From the NCBI GenBank assembly GCA_011033025.1, contig WFMF01000088.1:62001-126000 (forward strand): a stretch of 64,000 nucleotides of DNA, given 5' to 3'. The notes under the pieces were generated by a model, which saw only the letters and a program-made list of their open reading frames with translations, was not told the DNA's origin and did not search any database. Positions 47,301 through 57,469 of the stretch are shown piece after piece. A program made the translations under genes and the position numbers. This DNA is from Beroe forskalii. Its lineage: Eukaryota; Ctenophora; Nuda; Beroida; Beroidae. How positions within the stretch are numbered: the first letter of the stretch is position 1; each line of letters begins with the position of its first letter.

Positions 47301-48240
47301 TTCTAACTATCGACAAACGAGATTTAGAGAAAATCCGCGTATTCATAGATTTTACATCAAAAGCCACGTCGATTTTGATTGTAATTCGGTAGATCAAATT
47401 GACAATAACAGATCAAATTGACAATAACAGATTGAAAACTTCATTCTCAAAGGAATTAAATATTCCATAACCACATTACTACAGCATTTGCTCAAAAGTT
47501 TTTCATATCACACCGATAAAAGCTTCATGGTTTTGAAATGCCGAGGGCATGGGCAATTATATCTCTAGGTTGTTGTAATGCCTTTTATGCCACACAAGAA
47601 GCACAGGCACGCTGTGTTCATTCACAGTACCTTAGTAAAATAACGAAGCAAAAGCCCTTATGGCAGTATTTCAAACTATCCAGAAACCGAGAGATATAAC
47701 GTTTTCAAATACAAGAAAATAGCAGATGAGAACTTTCAAACAGTCAAAAGAACACAGAATTGCATGTAATTCTATTGATGATCTCGGCCATAGCCCATCG
47801 AGCCAAATTAATTAATATCAATAATTAACAAAGATGTGCGTTGATGTTCAACAATAAATAGTGCACACAGCACCCTACTAGCTCCCAGTCTGATGGCACA
47901 CATGGTACCATAAATGGCAAGGAACAAATATCGAAAGTATGTTAACTGTTGTCATGAATTCATGACATACACACCACAGCCTAGTCTGCGTTGAGTTACT
48001 TTTCGGCGTTTACGTGTTTTTAGCGCCGCCCAGGGTTTTACAAGATTTGATGCACAAGCTTGTGGCATTGGTAAGACATAAGCTGTCCGGCGCCTTCCAT
48101 ACAAGTCAATTTTTTCTCATTTTCTGTGACCAGTGGGGCAAATTCCCGGGAGTCGAAAGATGCTCTGCTGCTTGTTACACACGGATCAGTGTTCTATGTC
48201 AATTGACAGTCAAATCTTAAAATCTTGATTGCTAAACTAT
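47301..48240. other. Gene-free stretch
   Basis: A minus-strand frame near 48160-48035 (containing EFAPLVTENEKKLTCMEGAG) has a plausible composition but no known motif and no clear exon borders. Confidence 0.35.
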
Positions 48241-49690
48241 TCTGTGCTTTACTAATTTTCGAGATATAAAGTCAAACGCAAGGGAATACTGACGGAAATT
48301 GTTCAAAAATGACAAAAGTCGGTTTTGGACATGTTCCCACCATTGAAATTTTCTGAAATTTTGCAGGGACGTTCATTTTATCATTTTCTTTCAGAAACCA
48401 CCAAGAAAATTGGGGGCTATGAGCTAATTTTCGAGATATAAGGTCAAACGCATGGAAATACCGACGAAAGTGGTTGGTTCAAAATGACAAAAATTCGATT
48501 TTGGGCATTTTCTCACCATTGAGATTTTCTGAAAATTTTTAGGGATGTTCATCTTATCATAATCTTTCAGAAACCACCAAGAAAATTGAGGATCTATGTG
48601 CTTTTTTCGAGATATAAGGTCACACGCAAGGAAATGCCAACGAAAGTGGTTCAAAAATGACAAAAAGTCGATTTTGGGCATGTTCCCGCCATAGAAATTT
48701 TCTGAAATTTTGCAGGGATTCTTATTTGATCATTATCCTTCAGAAACTACCAAGAAAATGGGAGGTTTATGTGCTAATTTTTGAGATATAATGCCAAACG
48801 CAAGGAAATACCGACGAAAGTGGTGCAAAATGACAAAAAATCGATTCTTGGGCATGTTTTCACCTTTGAAATTTTCTGAAAATTTGTAGGGATGTTCATC
48901 TTATCATTATCTTTCAGAAACCATAAAGAAAATTGAGGGTCGATGTTCTGATTTTCGAGATATAATGTCAAACGCAAGGAATTACTGAAGAAAATGGCTC
49001 GAAAATGACCAAAAGTCGAATTTGGGCATGTACCCACCATTGAAATTTCTGAAATTTTGCAGGGATGTTCGTTATCTTTCAGTAGCCATCATAATGCCAA
49101 AACCATCAAGAAAAGTGACAAAAGGGTCTACGTGCCTTTTTTTCGAAATATATAGGGGTCAGAAACGAGGAAATACCAACGAAAATGGTTCAAAAATGAC
49201 AAAACGGTCGATTTTGGACATGTTCCCCATTGAAATTTTTGAAATTTTGCAGGGATGCTTATTTGATCATTATCTTTCAGAAACCATCAAGAAAATGTGA
49301 GGTATATGTGCTAATTTTCGGGATATAAGGTCAAACGCAAGGAAATACTGACGAAAATGGCCCAAAAATGACCAAAAGTCGAATTTTGGCATGTTCCCAC
49401 CATTGAAATTTTCGGAAATTATGCAGGGATGTTCATTTCATCATTATATTTCAGAAACCATAAAGAAAATTGAGGGTCTATGTTCTGATTTTCGAGATAT
49501 AATGTCAAACGCAAGGAAATAATGACGAAAATGGCTCAAAAATGACCAAAAGTCGAATTTTGGCATGTTCCCACCATTGAAATTTCTTTAATTTTGCAGG
49601 GTTGTTCATTATCTTTCAGTAACCATCAGAAAATTGAGGGTCTACGTGCTTATTTTTGAGATATAATTTTGAGAACCGTGGCATAGATAA
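48241..49690. repeat. 174-bp tandem satellite, about 8 copies
   Basis: The motif TTTTCGAGATATAAGGTCAA recurs near 48261, 48433, 48609, 48783, 48957, 49145, 49320, 49494 and 49658, spacing mostly 172-176 bp. Each unit also has AAAATGACAAAAAGTCGA and ATTTTGCAGGGATGTTCAT. Copies are diverged by about 10-20 percent by eye. The repetitive minus-strand frames are artefacts. Confidence 0.88.
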
Positions 49691-50779
49691 CATTTTCTAA
49701 TTTCTAGTTATTATGAGTTATCCTCAATAGTCAGTCTGCGAGGAACTTTCTTATTTCATGATTTGTAAGAAGAATAAGTAATAAAATATAATAACGCAGA
49801 TTTATGAGCACGATTTGGTTCACTTTTGGTCGAAATTCTTACCGACCGAAAGCAATTAAAGAGTCACAATCTGAATCTGCCGTCTGTGTCGTCTGTCAGA
49901 CTCGAAAGGACTCTTCTGTCGACAACATCAACATAATCATCTGAAAGTAACTTTTATCAATATTATTCAAAGCTGTACCTCAACAGAGCAGTTCAGTAAA
50001 TAAATTATTATGATGATTTAATTAGAATTTTAATTTTACGGATTTCTCAAAATATCCATGAATGGCATACGCCCATTATACAGGGTGTCCCAAGACTCAT
50101 GAACACATTTTAAATAGCCTCATTTTTTATGAAACAGCAAATACACAGAATGATTTTGTGTTTTGAGATGTTAAATATTCCGATTTACGTTCCAAAAATA
50201 AAATTATATTATTACTTCTAAATTGTTTCAGTTAGGTTCATTTCTTGGGAGTTAGGAGCAGGCCTTACACATTTGAAAAAATGGCATTGCTGATTCTATC
50301 GAATCAAGATTGAGCTATTTCACTTTGCAAAATAAAATTTTGACTGCTTAAATTTGGACACGTGTCTTGGGTTACCTTGTAAAGTTATCATTTTCTCAAT
50401 TTGTTTTCAATAAATAATTTCAGTCGATAGTCAATACAAGCAATACAAACATTCGAAATGTAGAATATTGTCACAATCGAAACTTGAAAATTCAACTCAC
50501 GTGTCATGGTATCATTAATTCGGGAAGTGAGGTTTGGTGGGGTCAGATCGATGGATCACTTCTCTATTTCCCTTCTCTACCGAATCCAAGAAAAGAAAAG
50601 GATGCTCCACTTGTACTTCTCCACTTGCATCTTGCAATTTGCACGCGGAGTTCGGGGCTCGTCTGCAATTACAATTTTTATCAAATTATATTTGAGGGGA
50701 GATATGATATGGGGATTGGGGTATAGACACAAACGTGTTGAACATTTATTTAAACAACCTTATTACATGAAAGTTAAGG
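49691..50779. other. Gene-free stretch
   Basis: No supported exon. Two overlapping plus-strand frames near 50484-50784 lack motifs. Confidence 0.4.
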
Positions 50780-51370
50780 TATAATGAATTAAGGTGATGA
50801 GTCGAATTTCACCTTAAGTGCCCGTAAATGTGACAACCTTTCAAGTGAATTGGCGGAAAAGTCAGCCAAAACAACTTTGAGCTTTATCACTTCATATCTG
50901 ACATTATCTTTAGATACTCAGTTCTTCTGAGAATTTAGTTTGAAAATTTTTATGATATCCCCGAGAGAGGAACCCACGGTCACATTCATTCACACAGGAC
51001 AGTATGCAGGACAGCTAAAATCAGACCCCAGGGATATGATATTTTGTATGAAACTTCAATTTGACTTTAATTAAGCGGGAAAACCGTTCTATCGTTGATG
51101 AGTGACAAGTAACAAAGGAAACCTCAGACCCCCTCATTTACCTGAGAAACACAAGTACCTGCTAAGAATCTTAAATCTTACAAATGAATCAAGCTGGTTT
51201 TTTGTTACAATTTCAAAATTTTGGTTAATTCAAATGTGATTTCATTAGTTTTGGGACGCCTGGTAGAATGTACACAGCCAATACAAGCATTTGTAATATC
51301 ATTTGAATTCATGGAGCGTTCAAAATGAAGATTTTGTCACACGAAACCTTGAAAATGGCACTCACATTTG
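50780..51370. repeat. Direct duplication, copy 1
   Basis: It begins AATTAAGGTGATGAGTCGAA and includes TCAGTTCTTCTGAGAATTTA and CAGACCCCAGGGATATGATA. It pairs with 52118-52640. Confidence 0.8.
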
Positions 51371-52117
51371 AAAAATGATTTTTCACCCAAAAATTCATCG
51401 AATTGGAGCGAGTTATATTTTTCATGTTCGTAAGATTTTAATTATGTTTAAATCAAAAGTCAAATAAGTTGGACAGTCACGTAAAGTCTTGTTTGGTCAT
51501 TCCAGTCAGTTCTGTCAGTCAGGTCAGGTATTTCAGGTCGGTGTTTTCAATAAATCTTTCTGAAGTTCAGAGCTCGTGTGCATGTGACAAATCACAATGA
51601 TTTTAAATAAGGAAAATTAAAGTCATGTTCAGTCTGGGAATAGATCATGTTTTCATTTAGTAAATGTATCATGAATTCATGTCAGTTTGAATGACAAGTT
51701 TCTGAAATGACTGACATGACATCAGTTGATAAAAGTTTTGGACCGAGTTTTTACATTTGAAACAAATGACTTGGATGCAATTTGATTTTCCAAAATAAAT
51801 TTTGACTAATTTGGCATCTTGACCAATTTGACCAATTTTGAGACCTGTCGATAGTTGACTACAAAATTCGAAACCTTGAATCAAACTTGAATAATTGACT
51901 AACGTGACTGTGAGGACTTATTTGAATGACTTGAATAACAGATTTAACATAACGAACAACAGAAAATATAACTGACTCGTTTGTTTTCATTTTTAATTTG
52001 CCTTGATTCAGTGGCAATTGTGACAATAAAGCGTCATCAATAATATTTGAGTGAGATTTGAAATGCGGAAAAACAGTATTGAATATATGTTAAACAATTA
52101 TGTATCAGGAAGTAATG
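51371..52117. other. Spacer between the direct duplications
   Basis: Contains short CAGTCAGTTCTGTCAGTCAGG repeats near 51500 (variants of TCAGTCAGG). No exon seen. Confidence 0.4.
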
Positions 52118-52640
52118 AATTAAGGTGATGAGTCGAATTTCACCAGGGGTAAGGGGTGACAACTTGATTTTTGTTCAAATAGTGAATTGGAGGGGTCAGC
52201 AAAACAACTTTCAGCTTTTCTTCATATCTGACATTATCTTTAGATGCTCAGTTCTTCTGAGAATTTAGTTTGAAATTTTATGATATCCCCAGGGGAACCC
52301 ACGGTCACATTAGGGGACAGTAGGCAGGACAGCTAAAATCAGACCCCAGGGATATGATATTTATAAACTTCAATTGACTTTAATTAAGCGGGAAAACCGT
52401 TTCAGCCCTCATTTACCTGAGAAACACAAGTACCTGCTAAGAATCTTAAATCTTACAAATGAATCAAGCTGGTTTTTTTTGTTACAATTTCGAAATTTTG
52501 GTTAATTCAAATGTGATTTCATTAGTTTTGGGACGCCCTGTAGAATGTACACAGCCAATACAAGCATTTGTAATATCATTTGAATTCATGGAGGCGTTCA
52601 AAATGAAGATTTTGTCACACGAAACCTGAAAATTCAACTC
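52118..52640. repeat. Direct duplication, copy 2
   Basis: Same order of motifs as 50780-51370 with several short deletions. The neighbouring 52641-52810 and 50490-50670 segments are also weakly alike. Confidence 0.8.
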
Positions 52641-52689
52641 ACATTTGAAATGAAGGCATTCATGAAATCACGAATTCAGGGAGCGAGGT

Positions 52690-52812
52690 TTGGTGAGGTC
52701 CCAAGCACTTGCAAGGTAAGATCTGCATTCTGCAGGTCTAGGTATTTCTCTTCTCCAGCGTAACGAAAGAAAAGGTTGCCCAACATGAACTCCTGAAGTT
52801 CAGAGCTCGTCT
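52690..52812 (-). CDS. Possible exon, unknown protein
   Basis: After the acceptor TGTCATTGCAG the frame reads TSSELQEFMLGNLFFRYAGE then EKYLDLQNADLTLQVLG and stops shortly after. The composition is protein-like, but the related copy near 50540-50675 has lost the frame, no donor is convincing, and no partner exon was found. Confidence 0.22.
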
Positions 52813-53455
52813 GCAATGACATAGAATAAAACTAGATAAGTAAATAAGGGGAGATAAAGTATGTAGTTTGGGGAATAGATATGTTCATTTAGCTATCTGT
52901 ATCATTGATTGGTCAATTAAAATTCCAAGTTTCAACTTTATGACATGGTCAGTTGTATAAAAGTTTTGTTCAGTTTTTAAACAATTCTGTTTTGCCGATA
53001 AATAATTTTTGGGATTTAAGATTGCGTTGGGAACTCATATAAGGCCTTGCGGTTGATAACTGGAAGTGTGTGACTACTTTCTAGTGACTCAATAGAAGTT
53101 TAGAAGTGACTACTTACTAGTCACTCAATAGAAGTTACTACTTTCTTGTGACTCAATAGAGGTGACAAGATTCTAGTTACGGCACAATCCAGCGACAAAA
53201 GAGGCTTTTAGAGTTGAAATTTGTATCTTGCAAATTAATCTAGCAAGATAGAACTGAAAAATTAGAATTAAATCCAATTATTTTCAACTCTAAAAATCTG
53301 TGAAAAATAAAAAAAAGCAGCAGGTACAAGAAGAGTTTGGTACACCTCCTTTTTCAAATTGCAGAGTGAAATTGGTTTAACATAATTTTGCTTAAAAAGA
53401 CGTGTCAGGAACTATACCAGTGTCCCCTTTATGAAACATAAAATAAATTACGTAC

Positions 53456-53513
53456 CATTTACAAAACGTCCACAGAGGAGAATTGACAGAAGAGAAGCGA
53501 GGATGAATTCCAT
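53456..53513 (-). CDS. Possible signal-peptide exon
   Basis: ATG at 53513 opens MEFILASLLSILLCGRFVN and reaches a donor of the GTACGT type used twice in the UNC93A-like gene. It leaves in phase 1, as in the Ig-type gene. No matching downstream exon was found. The same bases could instead be the 3-prime UTR of the exon pair at 53527-53876. Confidence 0.3.
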
Positions 53514-53743
53514 CAAGGATTCCAGATCAAGGAGTATTGCAATTAGTCATCAAGTCACCTGAAAATGGCCGATAGTGTGAATGCATCATTTTTATCAAAA
53601 CCTCATGATCACGTACCAGTTAGAAATAATTATAATATGATAATTTAACGTCTTAGATTATAGTGGCACATAAACTTAAATTAAATTGCACAGCTGTGCC
53701 ACGAAAACATTGGAATAGATTAATATCAAAGTAGAACACTCAC

Positions 53744-53876
53744 GGTATAACAAGATATAGGAAGTTATATCATCAGTCCATAGCTCTGATATATCCTGCG
53801 TGAAATCCTGGATGAAAAGTATCTTCTTTCTTTGAAATGAGTCGTCTGCAATGAATGGGCCCAGATGCACCCATGT
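53744..53876 (-). CDS. Possible exon, unknown protein
   Basis: Between ATGTAG|ACATGG and TACC|GTGAGT the open frame reads TWVHLGPFIADDSFQRKKIL and FTQDISELWTDDITSYILLY. Joined to an acceptor at 53558 (TTTTCAG|GTGACTTG) it continues DLMTNCNTP and stops at 53527. The upstream part of such a gene was not found. Confidence 0.35.
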
Positions 53877-54381
53877 CTACATGAAGAATTTAATTAGGGG
53901 AACAAGTAGAAAAATTTTTCCTTAACTTCATCGGAATTTTTCCCTTTTTGGTCTCAACTAATAATGTCCATTTAAATGGACATATCACTTACACCAAGTA
54001 ATATGTCTATTATGCAGTATGCACACTTACAAACACCCTAACCCAGAACCCAAACTCAAACCCTGACCCTAAGTTTTTCATAACTTCCTCGACTTGGAAT
54101 TTTCTATTGGTTGGGGTTTATCCTGTCAGAGTGTCAGGATATGTGTCAGGATATGTGTAATAAATAGTGTGCAAAAAGCTTGTAACTTTGTAAGTTCGTC
54201 AGGACATGTGTGTGTGAGTGTGTATTTTGTCAGCGCCTCAGTGTAAGTGTTTAAAAAATGTGTAAGTGTGTAAGAAAAGTGTGTAAAAGTGTAAAAGTGT
54301 AAAATTAAGAACACAAAACACTATATGAAAATTCCAGCTAAAACTAGATTGATGACATAAATAACAAAAACAGTAACAATT
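53877..54381. other. Gene-free stretch with GTGTAAGTGTG tract
   Basis: 54170-54305 is rich in GTGTAAGTGTGTAA and GTGTAAAAGT repeats, a low-complexity tract. Nothing else seen. Confidence 0.45.
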
Positions 54382-54765
54382 GAAAATTTTTTTGGTGGAC
54401 TTTGGTGGACCCGCAGCGGACTTTTCGAAACTCCGCCGCGGAGTGGTGGCTCCGCTGCGGGTCCGCTCGGGCTCCGCCGCGCACTGGTGGACAGTCCACC
54501 GAAAAAGTCCACCAAAAAAGTCCACCAGGGAAAAAAGTCCGCCGCGGATTGGAGTCCACCGCGGAGTTTTTGTCCACCTGTGGACTCCGCAGGTGGACTC
54601 CACCAGTGGACTTTGGTCCACCAGCGGAGTCCACAGGTGGAGTCCACCAGCGGAGTCCACCGGTGGACAAAAACTCCACCAGCGGAGTCCACCAGCGAAG
54701 TCCACCGGTGGACAAAAACTCCACCAGCGGAGTCCAGGTAAGTGTCCCATATAACTCTGGCTGAG

Positions 54766-54805
54766 TTACGTCATAGTCACGTGACTTGTCATCCAATATA
54801 AAATA
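54766..54805 (+). promoter_or_regulatory. Promoter-like module in left palindrome arm
   Basis: Within 40 bp lie TTACGTCA (54766-54773, CRE-like), CACGTG (54778-54783, E-box), CCAAT (54793-54797) and TATAAAATA (54797-54805). It points inwards, towards the 61-bp repeat core. Confidence 0.4.
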
Positions 54806-55059
54806 AGTATTATATGCTTCAGTGTGCACGTCGCCGGACTAGGTCGTCAGTTCCTGAGTTAAAGGTAAAGATCATGGGACACAAGTACATCGGATCAAGA
54901 ACACTGGATCATGGGACAGGCACATCGGATCACTAGATCAAGAACACAGGAACATCAGTGCAATAGATCAAGGGACACAAGTACATCGGATCGAGAACAC
55001 TGGAACATGGGACAGGCACATCGGATCACTAGATCAAGAACACAGGAACATCAGTACAA

Positions 55060-55985
55060 TAGATCAACTTCAAGGACACAGGTACGTCGGATCATTGGAT
55101 CGAGAACACAGGAACATCGGATCATTAGATCATGGAACACAGGTACGTCGGATCGAGAACACAGGAACATCGGATCATTAGATCATGGAACACAGGTACG
55201 TCGGATCATTGGATCGAGATCACTGGAACATCGGATTATTAGATCATGGAACACAGGTACGTCGGATCATTGGATCGAGATCACTGGAACATCGGATCAT
55301 TAGATCATGGAACACAGGTACGTCGTATCATTAGATCGAGAACACTGGAACATCGGATTATTAGATCATGGAAGTGGAACACAGGTACGTCGGAATGTCG
55401 GATCATCGGATCTAATGATCCGATGTTCCAGTGTTCTCGATCCAATGATCCGACGTACCTGTGTTCCATGATCTAATAATCCGATGTTCCAGTGTTCTCG
55501 ATCCAATGATCCGACGTACCTGTGTTCCATGATCTAATAATCCGATGTTCCAGTGATCTCGATCCAATGATCCGACGTAGCTGTGTTCCATGATGTAATG
55601 ATCCGATGTTCCAGTGATCTCGATCCAATGATCCGACGTACTTGTGTTCCATGATCTAATGATCCGATGTTCCAGTGTTCTCGATCCAATGATCCGACGT
55701 ACCTGTGTTCCATGATCTAATGATCTGATGTTCCAGTGTTCTCGATCCAATGATCCGACGTACCTGTGTTCCATGATCTGATGTTCCAGTGATCTCGATC
55801 CAATGATCCGACGTACCTGTGTTCCATGATCTAATGATCCGATGTTCCAGTGATCTCGATCCAATGATCCGACGTACCTGTGTTCCATGATCTAATGATC
55901 CGACGTACCTGTGTTCCATGATCTAATGATCCGACGTACCTGTGTTCCATGATCTAATGATCCGATGTTCCAGTGTTCTCGATCC
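55060..55985. repeat. 61-bp tandem repeats in opposite orientations
   Basis: Units containing GGATCATTGGATCGAGAACA and GATCATGGAACACAGGTACG repeat about every 61 bp. They run on the plus strand to about 55405 and inverted from about 55412 onwards. They give frames such as HGTQVRRIIGSR that are repeat artefacts. Confidence 0.85.
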
Positions 55986-56077
55986 GATGTACTTGTGTCC
56001 CATGATCTTTACCTTTAACTCAGGAACTGACGACCTAGTCCGGCGACGTGCACACTGATTCTGAAGCATATAATACT

Positions 56078-56117
56078 TATTTTATATTGGATGACAAGTC
56101 ACGTGACTATGACGTAA
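56078..56117 (-). promoter_or_regulatory. Mirrored promoter-like module in right palindrome arm
   Basis: The same four motifs occur inverted: TATAAAATA (56086-56078), CCAAT (56090-56086), CACGTG (56100-56105) and TTACGTCA (56117-56110). It also points inwards, so the two modules are convergent. Confidence 0.4.
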
Positions 56118-56581
56118 CTCAGCCAGAGTTATATGGGACACTTACCGGCGGAGTCCACTGGCGGAGTCGAGTCCACTGGCGGAGTCGACTCTGCTGGCGG
56201 AGTCGAATCCACTGGCTGAGTCGAGTCCACTGGCGGAGTGGAGTCCACCAGTGGACTCCACTGGTGGAGTCCGCCAGTGGACTGGACTCCGCCAGTGGAC
56301 TCCGCCGATGGAGTCCACTGACTCCGCGGCGGACTTACCTCCACAATTATTTTAGTCCACGGTGGACTTTTTTGGTGGACTTTTTCGGTGGACTGTCCAC
56401 CAGTGCGCGGCGGAGCCCGAGCGGACCCGCAGCGGAGCCACCACTCCGCGGCGGAGTTTCGAAAAGTCCGCTGCGGGTCCACCAAAGTCCACCAAAAAAA
56501 TTTTCTGGTGGACTTTAGTGGAGTCCGCGGCGGACCCGCAGCGGGTCCACCGGGTCCGCAGCGGGTCCGCCGCGGAGTTAA

Positions 56582-57129
56582 AGGCCAACTGATCATTTCA
56601 AGTTTTTCTACAAATGCTTGGAATAACATCGTTCATATGAACCATTAAGATTCCGCATATTTTTAGTTTGCATATCTGGACAGAATTGCTGAAAATGACA
56701 CATTTAAGAACATGTTGTGACGTAGCAGGTGGGAGTTTATAGCTTGAAATTACAGGTAAAAATAATTTAGCTATTAAATTTTGGCTTAAGTACAGAAAAA
56801 TGATAGTAATTAGAAATCGTAATATTTATGTTTATTGATCCGAAAATTTGATTGGATAAAGGATTGAATTACCGCATCGCGTCATCAAAAATTAATTACG
56901 ACTTAACATGCACCAGCTACAGGCTCTGGAATGCGGCCCTTTTTACAGTAGTTTGTATTGTGATATCCCATCGATTCCCACATCATACGTAAGCAGTGAT
57001 ATTTCAGCTTCCTATACTGAGCGCTGTGTACAATATATAATGCCCGGACTTTGATACATGTTATTGATATAGTGTCGGGCGTGGTTTGGCATAATTATCT
57101 CAAAATTTTTTGTAATGATCAGTTGGCCT
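56582..57129. mobile_element. TTAA-flanked MITE (piggyBac-like target)
   Basis: Inverted ends AGGCCAACTGATCATT at 56582 and the inverse ending at 57129 are flanked by TTAA at 56578-56581 and 57130-57133. It interrupts GTCCACC-type repeat DNA that continues on both sides. 548 bp, no coding capacity. Confidence 0.82.
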
Positions 57130-57237
57130 TTAAGTCCACCCATTTTTTAGCCAAATTTTTATATAGCGGAAAATAAAGTGGACAATATCTAGCCTCAGAT
57201 AGACGAAAACTAGACTATATTCTCTGAAAAAGTTGTT

Positions 57238-57468
57238 TTTTTAAAGGGGAACGGACATTTCATCTCACGACACTTCATCTCAGGACACTTTATCTCGCAA
57301 TAGGTCAGCTCTACGCAAAGGTTAGGGTCTGGGTTAGGGACAGGGTTAGGGTTTGGGTTAGGGTCAGGGGTAGGGTTTGGGTTAGGGTTATGGTTAGGGT
57401 CAGGACAGGGAGATGAAGTGTCCTGAGATGAAATGTCGTGAGATGAGATGTCGCCCACCCTTTTTAAA
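57238..57468. mobile_element. Palindromic element with telomere-like core
   Basis: The arms (57241-57296 and about 57408-57466) are inverted copies built on 15-bp units such as ATCTCACGACACTTC and ATCTCAGGACACTTT. The core 57318-57405 is TTAGGG-type DNA on the plus strand (GGGTTAGGG with variants). TTAA-like bases flank both ends (TTTTAAAGGGG, CCCTTTTTAAA). Confidence 0.7.
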
Positions 57469-57469
57469 C

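Larger units (their letters stand above)
54382..56505. mobile_element. 2.1 kb palindromic foldback element
   Basis: GAAAATTTTTTTGGTGGAC at 54382 and its exact inverse ending at 56505 begin a palindrome that extends nearly to the centre at about 55408. From outside to inside each arm has GTGGACTCCACC-type repeats (13-bp and 18-bp units), a unique segment of about 160 bp with promoter-like motifs, and 61-bp tandem repeats rich in GGATCATTAGATCATGGAAC. No transposase. The mirrored unique segments (54739-54900 and 55985-56150) match almost perfectly. Confidence 0.87.

Noticed and set aside
48424-49300. Repeated frames with SFLNHF or LTLYLEN motifs
   Set aside because: Translations of the 174-bp satellite, with stops at different places in each unit.
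54238-55919. Several overlapping frames of 80-170 codons across the 54-56 kb palindrome
   Set aside because: Present on both strands in mirrored form because of the palindrome and 13/61-bp repeats; no domain motif.
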